From: Asticcacaulis sp. AC466
GTDB lineage: Bacteria; Pseudomonadota; Alphaproteobacteria; Caulobacterales; Caulobacteraceae
DNA length: 64,000 nucleotides
Direction: 5' to 3'
Assembly: GCF_000495815.1 (NCBI RefSeq)
Contig: NZ_AWGE01000023.1
Span: forward strand, 1 to 64,000
The position numbers were made by a program, and so were the translations under genes. Positions 34,325-42,366 of this stretch are shown piece by piece (within the stretch, counting starts at the first letter, position 1; each line of letters starts with the position of its first letter). Under the pieces are notes generated by a model. It worked only from the letters and a program-made list of their open reading frames with translations, was not told the DNA's origin and did no database searches.

Positions 34325-35479
34325 TTATCTGTCCGGCCATTCCCAGTCCGGTTTGTCCTGATCTCGGATGAGGGTTTCGCCCAATTCCTTTTCCAGCAAG
34401 ATGCGCCGGACCGGGGCGGCTGCTTCCAGGGCGGTCACCAGTTCTGGCGCATGCGACACGACAATCACCTGCGAACGCCGGGAAGCGGCGGCGATCAGAC
34501 GCCCCAAGGGCGCCAGCAAATCCGGATGCAGGCTCATTTCCGGTTCGTTCAGCACCATAAGAGACGGCGGGCGCGGTGACAAAAGTGCCGCGATCAGCAG
34601 CAGATACCGCAAGGTGCCATCTGACAATTCCGTCGTCTGTAATGGCCGCAGCAGGCCCTTTTGCTGCATGAGCAATTCGACATAGGCGCCCGAAAATTCA
34701 ACGTGAATGGCTGCCCCGGGAAAGGCGTCATCCACGGCCGCATCCAGATCCTCCGCCGCCCCGACGGCGCGAATTGTCTCGATCGCCGCCGCCAGATCAT
34801 GGCCATCGCTCGACAGGACCGGCGAGTGGGTGCCGATTTGCGGCTTGCGCAGGGGCGCATCACGGTCCGTTCGGAAATGATCGTAAAAGCGCCAGTTTCG
34901 CATGCTTTCGCGTACCAGAAGCAATTCGGCGCCCTCACGCGGGTCACTGCCGTGCGTCATCATGCTGTCGAAGGGAGACAGGTTGGTCAAAACCTCCTGC
35001 CACAGGTTTGCCTTGTCACGCACCTGGATAAGCGGCCCTTTTCGCCTGGCAATTTCATTGCGGCGATTGAGAACCTGACCGATCCACAGGCTTTCGGCCT
35101 TGATTTGCGGATCGTGCGGGAACACCGATGTCAAGGGCGGCGGCAATCCCAGATCAATGCCGTAGCCATAGTCTTCGGAGACAAAACCCAACCTCAAAGC
35201 CACGGGCTGCTTGCGGACTGTGCCCTGAATTGCGTGTTCGCCCGATTTCATAGTGCGCGAAAATCGTTCGGGACCTGCCCACAAGGTCGAGTCCAGGCCG
35301 CCTTCCGAAGCAATGGCTCGGATTATGCCCCCGTGGGCGATCTCAGCCAGCAGGCGCAATGCCCGATAAAGGCTCGACTTCCCAGATCCATTGGCGCCAG
35401 TAACGACATTGAGCATATCGAGTTCCAGGCGCACGTCGCGCAAGGAACGGTAACCGGAAATGGCCAGGGTGGTGATCAT
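34325..35479 (-). CDS. AAA ATPase of the RecF/OLD-like type, no nuclease domain
   Basis: 384 residues. Walker A TGANGSGKSSLYRAL (near residue 27), a long middle helical insert, ABC-like signature LSDGTLRYLLLIAALL, Walker B LMVLNEPEMSLHPDLL and VIVVSHAPELV. The arrangement is that of single-chain PF13304-type ATPases. Relatives occur in overcoming-lysogenisation-defect, retron and other defence contexts but also alone. There is no TOPRIM or other nuclease here and no obvious partner gene; the next gene downstream is convergent or unrelated. Confidence 0.85.
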   Translation of the reverse strand: MITTLAISGYRSLRDVRLELDMLNVVTGANGSGKSSLYRALRLLAEIAHGGIIRAIASEGGLDSTLWAGPERFSRTMKSGEHAIQGTVRKQPVALRLGFVSEDYGYGIDLGLPPPLTSVFPHDPQIKAESLWIGQVLNRRNEIARRKGPLIQVRDKANLWQEVLTNLSPFDSMMTHGSDPREGAELLLVRESMRNWRFYDHFRTDRDAPLRKPQIGTHSPVLSSDGHDLAAAIETIRAVGAAEDLDAAVDDAFPGAAIHVEFSGAYVELLMQQKGLLRPLQTTELSDGTLRYLLLIAALLSPRPPSLMVLNEPEMSLHPDLLAPLGRLIAAASRRSQVIVVSHAPELVTALEAAAPVRRILLEKELGETLIRDQDKPDWEWPDR

Positions 35480-35536
35480 GGCGCAAGAGTATGAAGAGTG
35501 ACGAACACCGTCAATGACGCACCCATCCGATTGGCG

Positions 35537-35884
35537 TCAAGGCGCGGTGAAGCTATCCACGATTTGTATTAGGCCAACAATGGCTGCGTTGAAGGCGTCC
35601 ATGTCTTCCGCAGGTATCCAGTATTCCTGATGTTCCCGCCCACCGGCGGTTTCAACCGCATATCGCGCCAAATAAGTGGCATCGACCTCAAATTGTGTAA
35701 CGAATCCAGCCCCGCTTTCGGGGACATTCCAGTCCCGCGCAATCTTGATGGCATAGGCGCGAGTCGTCACGGGGTAAAAAATCGGCTGTTCCGGCAATCG
35801 GGGTGGAAATGCCGTCATACCGGACGATTCGATCAGAGCCAGCTCTTTTGGGCCCACCGGCCGCCACAGGGTTATAGTCGACAT
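35537..35884 (-). CDS. Small protein of the 'ADP-ribosylation/crystallin J1' annotated family
   Basis: A 115-residue protein with TITLWRPVGPKELALIESSG, FPPRLPEQPIFYPV, IARDWNV, FVTQFEVDATYLARY and EYWIPAEDMDAFN. This is a widespread small family carrying the misleading name ADP-ribosylation/crystallin J1; no catalytic activity is established. The start at 35884 is where conservation begins. It follows the decayed endonuclease III gene by 7 bases on the same strand. Confidence 0.8.
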   Translation of the reverse strand: MSTITLWRPVGPKELALIESSGMTAFPPRLPEQPIFYPVTTRAYAIKIARDWNVPESGAGFVTQFEVDATYLARYAVETAGGREHQEYWIPAEDMDAFNAAIVGLIQIVDSFTAP

Positions 35885-35891
35885 GGCGAGA

Positions 35892-36215
35892 TTATAACCT
35901 GGTTTGCCGAGAAGGCGAGCCGCGATTCGAGCCATACCGTGACCTGTAGGACTTGCAGACCTCCGCCAGGGGACAGCCGCGGCAATCGGGTGCTGGCGCA
36001 TGGCAATGGACCTGGCCCAGACGCTTGACCAAAACATGCAGTTGCGACAGGTCTGCTGCTGTCCACTGCGCTAGGTCGGGCATGATGCGATCATACGCGG
36101 CGTCTATGCTGGCCTTTGCGGCCACAAGTCCCGTCCGCTGGAACACACGCTGAATATGCGTATCGATAACCAGGGCGGGACGGTGCAGGGTGCTGAAGTT
36201 AAGCGTCGCAGCATT
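35892..36215 (-). pseudogene. Decayed endonuclease III-like gene (3' part only)
   Basis: The open frame, read leftward, begins after an in-frame TGA (36216-36218) with NAATLNFSTLHRPALVIDTH, then QRVFQRTGLV, containing the catalytic Asp of HhH-GPD glycosylases, and ends with a four-Cys cluster motif in CHAPAPDCRGCPLAEVC. The first half, including the helix-hairpin-helix with its catalytic Lys, is missing. Upstream sequence has only a short frame in another register. So the 3' half of an Nth-like gene remains, probably without function. It lies between the tRNA-Ala promoter and the 35537-35884 gene. Confidence 0.78.
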
Positions 36216-36320
36216 TCAGTTACATCGTTTTCCAGGCCTAGGTCGAACAGCATGTCCATGTTAGGCGCAATGGAACAAAAGAAGAACATTGTCGAGGTAA
36301 AAAAAAGTTGAAAAAAGAGC

Positions 36321-36348
36321 TTGCGTCTCCGTTACGGCTTGGCTAGAA
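36321..36348 (+). promoter_or_regulatory. Housekeeping-type promoter for tRNA-Ala
   Basis: TTGCGTC (36321-36327) and GCTAGAA (36342-36348) are 14 bases apart, fitting the housekeeping promoter form described for Caulobacter (TTGACGS then GCTANAWC). It lies about 47 bases before the tRNA gene. Confidence 0.5.
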
Positions 36349-36394
36349 GTCGCCGCCTCGGAGACGGCAACGTCCTCGGCCATCGTTAAAGGAT

Positions 36395-36470
<76 letters not shown>

Positions 36471-36472
36471 TT

Positions 36473-36503
36473 AAAAAACCCCGCCCCTGTGGTGGGGTTT
36501 TTT
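36473..36503 (+). terminator. Rho-independent terminator after tRNA-Ala
   Basis: AAAAAACCCC pairs with GGGGTTTTTT around the loop GCCCCTGTGGT, beginning three bases after the CCA end. The A and T tracts make it effective in both directions, so it can also stop the minus-strand transcript entering from the split SRPBCC region. Confidence 0.85.
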
Positions 36504-36532
36504 AATGGCCGGATCATGAATGACGTCACTCG

Positions 36533-36775
36533 TCAGGTGCCTATATCCATAGCAAAGAGAAGTTCGTCCGGTTGCTCGAACTGCGCGGCAAATCCGCTGG
36601 TGCTGCCGGAGGCGCTGGCCTCATCGAGCGCTGCCTTAGACGGAAAGAGATCGCGTAAGACCAGCAGCGTCTGGCCGTCTTTTTCTTCGAACGTCACCGT
36701 CGTGACGGCGCCATCGTCATCACCTTCCTCGTTCGTCCAGACAATTCGGGTGGGCGGCGTGACCTCCGGGCATCT
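36533..36775 (-). pseudogene. C-terminal fragment of an SRPBCC/AHSA1-like gene
   Basis: Read leftward, the frame gives PEVTPPTRIVWTNEEGDDDG, AVTTVTFEEKDGQTLLVLRD, then LFPSKAALDEASASGSTSG and a stop. This is the second half of an AHSA1/SRPBCC protein of the kind usually paired with an ArsR regulator. Sequence upstream of about 36775 is unrelated. The matching first part lies at 39145-39288, directly after the arsR gene. About 50 residues of the middle are missing from both pieces, so the gene was cut by an insertion with deletion. Confidence 0.8.
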
Positions 36776-36779
36776 GGGT

Positions 36780-37068
36780 AAATCCCGGCAACTTAGAGAT
36801 TGCGTTCTGGAGAATTTCCAGTGCCTCACTGACGTCGACGAGCTGATCGTCAATCTCGCGGGCAAGGTCGAATATCTCAGACGCGCTGCCGACAAATCCT
36901 CCATTTATGACCTCCATCGCCCAGGCTATGAAGTTTACGGATGTTCTCGCGCAGCTCAGATGGGTTTGGGTGTCCACAGATTTTACCGATTTGATCGACG
37001 GCATTGAGCAGGGAATATGTGTCAAACTCCTCCTGAATAGACTCCAATTCGTCTTCGGAAATGTCCAC
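36780..37068 (-). pseudogene. Frameshifted small gene of unknown family
   Basis: GTG at 37068 opens an acidic helical frame (VDISEDELESIQEEFDTYSL, then LNAVDQIGKICGHPNPSELR) that loses sense near 36945. A neighbouring register then gives FIAWAMEVINGGFVGSAS, EIFDLAREIDDQLVDVSE and ALEILQNAISKLPGF, which reads like its natural continuation. A one-base shift therefore seems to have broken the gene. Its end runs into the junction with the SRPBCC fragment near 36780. It starts 4 bases after the stop of the 37073-37225 frame. I do not recognise the family. Confidence 0.5.
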
Positions 37069-37072
37069 CGTT

Positions 37073-37225
37073 TCAGAACTCCAACGCTTTTAGAAAATGC
37101 TTTCTCGGCGCACCGTCTGGACCGACATAGCGATTGTCCGTCGTCAGGGATATTGGGCCATTTTTGGAAAGAGCGGGTTTGTCCGCTCCGTCCGTTCGAA
37201 TCACGGAGTTTCCTGTACCGATCAT
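37073..37225 (-). CDS. Possible 50-residue protein, perhaps the remnant end of a larger gene
   Basis: ATG at 37225 opens MIGTGNSVIRTDGADKPALS, continues with NRYVGPDGAPRKHFLKALEF and stops 4 bases before the next gene. GGGAAC lies just upstream. The Gly/Asp-rich, then basic ending looks like the last part of a larger protein rather than a free small protein. Tight coupling to an acidic small gene resembles toxin-end/immunity pairs, but that is a guess. Confidence 0.35.
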   Translation of the reverse strand: MIGTGNSVIRTDGADKPALSKNGPISLTTDNRYVGPDGAPRKHFLKALEF

Positions 37226-37248
37226 CGTTCCCAATCGGGAAGCCGCTG

Positions 37249-37962
37249 CTAAGCAAGCAATGAGAACGAGTTGCCGAAGTTGTGGAGCAGGATCGGTAGA
37301 AGCAGACTTCCCGTGCGCAGGCGCAGCCAGACGGCAATGAATGAAGGGATTGCCGTTAGCGCCATAGTGATAGGATCGAACGAAAAGCTACCGTGCGAGA
37401 AGCCGAAGGCGTGCGCCATCCCGAACAAGAAGCATGACAGCACTGCACCCCACCCCCAATCGACACCTAGTAGCCTCTTCCTGCCGGTGAACGCCTTATC
37501 GAGCGCAAACAGCAGGATGCCCCGGTAGAAGGGTTCCTCCTCCAAGCCCGGCATTGTCAACTGAAAGGCGACCTCCTCACCGTTGGATCTGCCTCCCGGA
37601 AAGGCCACGGCGATGACGACGAAGAAGGCACAGTAGATCGCAGCGACCGGCAATGCGGCCTTCAGGCTGCCCGGCTCCTGCGCGATTGTGAGGCCCACGC
37701 GGCGAAAGCCGAACGCCGGCGATAAAGCGATCGCGAGTGTAATGGCCAGCGCTAGGAGCTTGCCTTGCCAGTTCCACGCTCCGCCGATCAGGTCGGGAAG
37801 CGATCCGTAGACGCGGGTGAGAAGGGCATCGTTAACAGCCACCAGCAGCGCCGCGACCAGTAGCCAGCGGGGGGAGAAATGATGGCGATCCGTGCATCCC
37901 ACCGCCGTTCCCAAAAAGAGGAGGACCGCCAGCGTTCCCCCCAGGCCAATCAGTCCGTTCAT
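37249..37962 (-). CDS. CPBP-family intramembrane metalloprotease
   Basis: 237 residues and about seven to eight membrane helices. The CPBP (Abi/CAAX protease) motifs are intact: GLEEEPFYRGIL (motif 1, EExxxR), FGMAHAFGF (motif 2 His) and ILLHNFGNSF (motif 3, HNxxN/S). Members cleave or process membrane proteins or peptides, and some act in bacteriocin immunity. It starts 47 bases after the AraC-type gene on the same strand, so the two likely form a unit inside the segment that splits the SRPBCC gene. Confidence 0.87.
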   Translation of the reverse strand: MNGLIGLGGTLAVLLFLGTAVGCTDRHHFSPRWLLVAALLVAVNDALLTRVYGSLPDLIGGAWNWQGKLLALAITLAIALSPAFGFRRVGLTIAQEPGSLKAALPVAAIYCAFFVVIAVAFPGGRSNGEEVAFQLTMPGLEEEPFYRGILLFALDKAFTGRKRLLGVDWGWGAVLSCFLFGMAHAFGFSHGSFSFDPITMALTAIPSFIAVWLRLRTGSLLLPILLHNFGNSFSLLA

Positions 37963-38009
37963 GCGCTCACCTTCATATTATTCTACGGAGGGGTGATACC
38001 TTCGGAAGG

Positions 38010-39140
38010 CTAATTGGTCTTATCAGAAGACGGCATTTCGCTTATCAAAACCCGGCTTTTACCAATTATGTCACCTAATTCGCCTTGCCGGAGAGCCGTC
38101 CGGTAGTCTGTGGGCGAGCAGCCCTCGATAGCGCGAAATGCCCTGTTGAAGCTGGGGAGTGAGGCGAAACCGCTGTCCAGCGCGATGGCGATGAGTTTGT
38201 CATCGCCATCGCGCTGGCCGAGCAACCGACGCGCCTCTGCGACCCGGTAGTGGTTCAGAAAGGTGCGGAAATGATCGTATCCGAGCTCGTGATTGATGAG
38301 CATCCGCACGGCGCGTTCCGGCGCCTTCATGCGCTCAACGAACACAGCGAAGGTCAGTTCGGGACTGAGGAACACCCGCTCAATCTCCATCAAGACGGAC
38401 AGCCGGCGATGCAGCTCGTCGTCATGCCGAAGACGCGCCTGCGAAGCTATTTCGACCGGTAGCGATTCCCCGCCCTCTACGCCGAAGCGGAGTAGGTCGG
38501 CACGGACGGTCAGCAGCCTGCTCGCCAGCCACAGATCGAATGCGAGAAGCATCGCGTTCTGGGTCATGGCAAAAGCGAGCGGACGCCATGCAAAGCCGAG
38601 CAGTGCGTCAGCCGCGAGGTCGACGAAGAGCATCCCGCCGAGCAGGACCGCGACCATGATCCGGGCGTCATGGCGTTGCTGGATCAGGTCGCCTTGGCGT
38701 TCGGCTAGAAGGCGCCAGAGCAGGTGGCCGACGATCGCGAAGCCCAGCGGTACGAGCAGGAACGAGAGCCCTTTGTCCGCGTACGCTTCTCCGAGCACCC
38801 CTCGATCCAGTGCGGCAATAGCTGCCCAAACCAATCCGACGCCCAGCACACCACCTTTCAACCTGAACCGGCTATCGAAGCAAGACAGGCAGAACCACCA
38901 TATAAAAACAACGGCGAAGCCGCTTACGGTATGGGCTACGGCGCCGACGAGTCCTGTCGGGACCGTCGACGATATCGGTGTGTTGCCGATTACAAACCCG
39001 GCGAGACACAGCGCCAGGGGTGCGAACAGAATAGCGGGCAAGCCAACCTGCCGACGTTGGCCGAACAGGAGGACCGCCAGCAGGAGGATCGTGACGGCAG
39101 CACCAGCCCGTATCGCTACGTCAAGTTGGCCTATGTTCAT
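38010..39140 (-). CDS. AraC-family regulator with N-terminal membrane domain
   Basis: 376 residues. Residues 1 to about 215 contain six or seven membrane helices; residues from about 250 form an AraC/XylS DNA-binding domain with FVERMKAPERAVRMLINHEL, FRTFLNHYRVAEARRLLG and FASLPSFNRAFRAIEGCSPTDYR. This layout couples a membrane sensor to a cytosolic HTH pair. It begins 4 bases after the stop of the SRPBCC N-terminal fragment. With the CPBP gene it is a likely regulator/effector pair carried on the inserted segment. Confidence 0.88.
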   Translation of the reverse strand: MNIGQLDVAIRAGAAVTILLLAVLLFGQRRQVGLPAILFAPLALCLAGFVIGNTPISSTVPTGLVGAVAHTVSGFAVVFIWWFCLSCFDSRFRLKGGVLGVGLVWAAIAALDRGVLGEAYADKGLSFLLVPLGFAIVGHLLWRLLAERQGDLIQQRHDARIMVAVLLGGMLFVDLAADALLGFAWRPLAFAMTQNAMLLAFDLWLASRLLTVRADLLRFGVEGGESLPVEIASQARLRHDDELHRRLSVLMEIERVFLSPELTFAVFVERMKAPERAVRMLINHELGYDHFRTFLNHYRVAEARRLLGQRDGDDKLIAIALDSGFASLPSFNRAFRAIEGCSPTDYRTALRQGELGDIIGKSRVLISEMPSSDKTN

Positions 39141-39144
39141 ACCG

Positions 39145-39288
39145 TCACTCTGTCCATCCCCAAGCCTGGAACACGATACGAGCGGGACCGTTGACGGTTC
39201 GCGTCACAACAAGCTCACGTTCAGACGTCCGCTCTATCTCGGTACTATTTCGGACGGACGCGACCTCATCACCCTTTGCTTCATCCAT
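39145..39288 (-). pseudogene. N-terminal fragment of the same SRPBCC/AHSA1-like gene
   Basis: ATG at 39288 overlaps the arsR stop by 8 bases and gives MDEAKGDEVASVRNSTEIER, then ERELVVTRTVNGPARIVFQA and WGWTE before TGA. RELVVTRTVNGPARIVFQAW is the standard first strand and helix of AHSA1/SRPBCC proteins. Conservation stops at the Trp, after which unrelated sequence leads to the AraC-type gene. Together with 36533-36775 it accounts for both ends of one gene. Confidence 0.78.
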
Positions 39289-39652
39289 CGATCTTCTCCT
39301 GGCTTTTCAATTCCTCGACAATCTCATCCAACGCGTCGAAGCGCGCCTCCCAGACCGTGCGGTAACGCTCGATCCAGGCGGCTTCTTCCTCCAGTCGGCG
39401 CAGGCCCAACTTGCAGGTTCGCACGCGCCCAATCTTCTCGGTGATAACGAAACCCGCCTGCTCAAGGACGCCGACATGTTTCTTCATGCCGGTGAGCGTC
39501 ATGTGAAACCTGTCGGCCAGGTCGGTGATGGATGCATCCGCACGCCCGAGCTGCTCCAGAACCCCGCGTCGAGTGGGATCAGAGAGCGCGGCGAACGAGA
39601 CATCCAGGCGGGGGTGTAAATACTGAACCATTTGGTTCAGCATGTAGCGCAT
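39281..39652 (-). CDS. ArsR-family winged-helix regulator
   Basis: The 123-residue protein has LDVSFAALSDPTRRGVLEQLG, an HTH with SITDLADRFHMTLTGMKKHV and LEQAGFVITEKIGRVR, and a C-terminal helix ending LDEIVEELKSQEKIDG. It has no metal-binding Cys motif, as usual for ArsR proteins partnered with SRPBCC genes. ATGs at 39652, 39643 and 39631 are all possible starts; the last begins where homology starts. Its partner gene is broken directly downstream, so the regulator may now control the inserted AraC-CPBP genes instead. Confidence 0.88.
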   Translation of the reverse strand: MRYMLNQMVQYLHPRLDVSFAALSDPTRRGVLEQLGRADASITDLADRFHMTLTGMKKHVGVLEQAGFVITEKIGRVRTCKLGLRRLEEEAAWIERYRTVWEARFDALDEIVEELKSQEKIDG

Positions 39653-39673
39653 ATTTCAGCGGCAGACAATACG

Positions 39674-39704
39674 AAAAAAGCTGCCGGATCGCTCCGGCAG
39701 CTTT
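39674..39704 (-). terminator. Rho-independent terminator after the FYDLN gene
   Basis: AAAGCTGCCGGA (39677-39688) pairs perfectly with TCCGGCAGCTTT (39693-39704) around a TCGC loop, with six T residues following on the minus strand. It separates the FYDLN protein gene from arsR. Confidence 0.85.
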
Positions 39705-39738
39705 ATCTTGGATCTGTTTTGCGTCCCTTGGACAGGAC

Positions 39739-40233
39739 TTAGATGTCGTCGCGATCCTGGTCGTCGGGCAAGCCGTCGATTTCTTCATCGAAATCGGCGT
39801 CTTCGTCGTCTTCGAGGAAGGGCACGTCATCGGCATCGTCATCGACCAGATCGGCGTCTTCGATGTCCATATCGACCGCATCGGCGCCGGCGCCAACACG
39901 CGCCGGATCGGCCGGGTCGAGGTCTTCGTCTTCATCGACCAGCAGAGTGTCATCGGCGACGACTTCATCGATTTCGGGCGCGGTGACTTCCGGCTCTTCT
40001 TCGTCTTCGTCTTCGCTGGCGGTCTTGCCCTTGACCTGATCTTCGGCTTCTTCGTCCGCATCCTCGTAGTCGGGGGCGGTGGTCCGGACACGCGAACGGC
40101 GTGTACGGACGACTTCTTCCTGATCAAACTCGAAGTCGCAGCGCGGGCAATGCGCAGGATGTTTGTTCAGGTCGTAGAACTTTGCCGTGCAGTTCGGGCA
40201 AACTTGTTTGGTACCTAAGGCAGGATCAGCCAC
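39739..40233 (-). CDS. TIGR02300 / FYDLN acid family protein
   Basis: 164 residues. A zinc-ribbon-like head (VCPNCTAKFYDLNKHPAHCP with two Cys pairs) is followed by a long highly acidic tail (strings of Asp and Glu, residues 55-164). The FYDLN name derives from the motif present here. The family is alphaproteobacterial and of unknown function; the head suggests binding to a protein or nucleic acid and the tail is probably disordered. Divergent from aroA, its usual neighbour. Confidence 0.9.
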   Translation of the reverse strand: MADPALGTKQVCPNCTAKFYDLNKHPAHCPRCDFEFDQEEVVRTRRSRVRTTAPDYEDADEEAEDQVKGKTASEDEDEEEPEVTAPEIDEVVADDTLLVDEDEDLDPADPARVGAGADAVDMDIEDADLVDDDADDVPFLEDDEDADFDEEIDGLPDDQDRDDI

Positions 40234-40360
40234 GAGACGTCCTTCTTTTCAGTCTTTAGAAAAATTCGATTGCGTCGGCCCCCTTGCCACTAGATAAGCC
40301 TCCTGTCAAAGCCCCTTTTGGGCGTAATGTTCATTTTTTCGTTTAAACCGAGACTTTCCC

Positions 40361-41638
40361 GTGCCCAGCCCGCCCGTGACCAGCCCGATGACGGCTATAA
40401 GACTTGTGCCTCCCCGCGCTACCCTATCCGGACATATTGCCCTGCCCGGATCAAAGTCCATCACCAACCGCATCCTGCTGATCGCGGCCCTGGCGAAGGG
40501 CAAAAGCCACATCAGCGGCGCGCTCAAAAGCGATGATACGACCTATATGGCGCGGGCGCTGACGCAGCTGGGTGTCACGATCACCGAAACGGGCGATACG
40601 GATTTTGTGGTCGAAAGCAGCGGCACATTGGCGCCATCGCAAACGCCATTGTTCCTCGGCAATGCCGGAACCGCCGTGCGCTTTCTGACCGCCGCCGCCG
40701 CCAATATCGCCGGCACGACGGTCCTGACCGGCGACGCGCATATGCAAAAGCGCCCGATCGCGCCGCTGGTCGAAGCCCTTAATGCCACCGGCGTCACAGC
40801 CAGCGCCCCAACCGGCTGCCCACCCGTCACGGTGACAAGCGATGGCGGCTTCGCCACCCGCTCCATCGATGTCGATGCCAGCCTGTCCAGCCAGTATGTT
40901 TCGGCCCTCATGATGGCGGGCACCAAGGGCACGGGGCCGTTCAGCCTTCGCGTGAAGGACGGCGATATCGGCGCACGCGGCTATATCGACATTACAATCG
41001 CCTGCATGCGCGCCTTCGGTGCGGAAATCACCCAGACCGGCCCGCTGAGCTGGGACATTGATAGCCGTCCCTATCGGGCGCGCGAGTACCGGGTGGAACC
41101 CGACGCCAGCGCCGCGACCTACGTCTGGGGCATAAATGCGCTCCTGAACACAGATATCGACATCGGCATCGCGCCGCGGGACATGATGCAGCCCGATGCC
41201 AAGGCCTATGACGTGATCGCGCAGTTTCCGCACCTTCCGGCCGTCGTCGATGGCAGCCAGATGCAGGACGCGATTCCGACCATAGCCGTCTTGGCCGCAT
41301 TCAACATGCACCCCGTCCGTTTCGTAGGCATTGCCAATCTGCGCGTGAAGGAATGCGACCGCATCAACGCCGTCGCAACGGAGCTCAACCGTATCCAGGC
41401 GGGCCTGGCGCAGGAAATCGGTGACGATCTGCTGGTCACGCCCGACCGGACGCTTATCGGCCGCACGATCGCCGCCGACATCGAAACCTATCACGACCAC
41501 CGCATCGCCATGGCGTTTTCCCAGGCCGCCCTCGTAATCCACGGCCTGCGCATTCTCGACCCTGGTTGTACGGCCAAGACCTATCCGGGCTACTGGCGCG
41601 ACCTGCAAAGCGTCGGCGTCGAGATGGATTTCGAATAG
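40361..41638 (+). CDS. aroA: 3-phosphoshikimate 1-carboxyvinyltransferase (EPSP synthase)
   Basis: 425 residues from the GTG at 40361, or 416 from the ATG at 40388. It joins shikimate-3-phosphate and PEP in aromatic amino acid synthesis. LPGSKSITNRILL, FLGNAGTAVRFLTAA, RPIAPLVEAL, SSQYVSALM, VKECDRI and YHDHRIAMAF are all family hallmarks. The GNAGTA sequence, rather than the GNAATA of glyphosate-tolerant class II forms, places it in the class I group. Followed, after an opposite-strand gene, by cmk and rpsA, a conserved order. Confidence 0.96.
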   Translation: MPSPPVTSPMTAIRLVPPRATLSGHIALPGSKSITNRILLIAALAKGKSHISGALKSDDTTYMARALTQLGVTITETGDTDFVVESSGTLAPSQTPLFLGNAGTAVRFLTAAAANIAGTTVLTGDAHMQKRPIAPLVEALNATGVTASAPTGCPPVTVTSDGGFATRSIDVDASLSSQYVSALMMAGTKGTGPFSLRVKDGDIGARGYIDITIACMRAFGAEITQTGPLSWDIDSRPYRAREYRVEPDASAATYVWGINALLNTDIDIGIAPRDMMQPDAKAYDVIAQFPHLPAVVDGSQMQDAIPTIAVLAAFNMHPVRFVGIANLRVKECDRINAVATELNRIQAGLAQEIGDDLLVTPDRTLIGRTIAADIETYHDHRIAMAFSQAALVIHGLRILDPGCTAKTYPGYWRDLQSVGVEMDFE

Positions 41639-41642
41639 CCGA

Positions 41643-42248
41643 TTAAATGGGCCTGTCCAGTTTCAGACCCGCCAGACCTGCTTGTAATTCGGCGAAGCCC
41701 GCCTTCGCCGCGACATAGCGCCGGACCTCGGAGTCGAAAGCTTCGATAAGGGCATTGATCCCGAGCGGCGATCCGCCCGGCTGGCCGGCGCCGGCCGCCA
41801 GGGTGGCCAACTGGCGCAGATGGACTTCTTCTATGGTGTTGAGCAGCTTGCGCACGCTGTTGTCATACATCAGAAAGTTGATGATCACATCGTGGTTGTG
41901 ATGGCGCAGAAAATCATAAAAACCGTCGGCGGCCAGACCCAGTTCCAAAGCCTTCGCGCGGGGCGTATACAACCCGGCATCCGCCTTCAACTTTTGGCAC
42001 ATCAGTTTGAAATCGGCCGGCGGCACGACCGCCTTCATGGCGAAGCGCAGACGGAAATAGCGGTCCCCGAAGAAGATGTGTTCATGCGCAAAAGCATCCA
42101 CAACGGCTTCAAGCTGAAGATAAAAGCCGTTTAGCTCGCCATTGGCGGCGGCTATGGCTTTCAATAAGGCAGCCCGGTTGGCTTCCGCCGACTTGCGGGC
42201 AGGCAAGTCGCCGGCGAACAGCCCTGTGATCCACGTCCAGAAATTCAT
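41643..42248 (-). CDS. Hypothetical helical protein inserted between aroA and cmk
   Basis: 201 residues beginning MNFWTWITGLFAGDLPARKS, mostly predicted alpha-helical, with FYLQLEAVVDAFAHEHIFFG, YFRLRFAMKAVVPP, GFYDFLRHHNHDVIINFLMYD and IEEVHLRQLATLAAG. No signal peptide or catalytic motif is seen and I do not recognise a family. The start at 42248 is preferred for its GGGGCG site; an upstream in-frame ATG at 42302 exists. It converges on aroA, with 4 bases between stops, and is divergent from cmk. Confidence 0.7.
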   Translation of the reverse strand: MNFWTWITGLFAGDLPARKSAEANRAALLKAIAAANGELNGFYLQLEAVVDAFAHEHIFFGDRYFRLRFAMKAVVPPADFKLMCQKLKADAGLYTPRAKALELGLAADGFYDFLRHHNHDVIINFLMYDNSVRKLLNTIEEVHLRQLATLAAGAGQPGGSPLGINALIEAFDSEVRRYVAAKAGFAELQAGLAGLKLDRPI

Positions 42249-42366
42249 GCCCGCCCCTAGTGGTCCCTGACTTGACATTACGCAACTTACAGCGCTTTTC
42301 AAACAACCTCGCCGAACCGGCAGCGTATTTGCTTATAGCCGTGGCATATTAACCATTATTAACACT

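Noticed and set aside
37185-37205. T-arm-like GTTCGAATC suggesting a second tRNA
   Set aside because: No matching acceptor, D or anticodon arms could be drawn on either strand.
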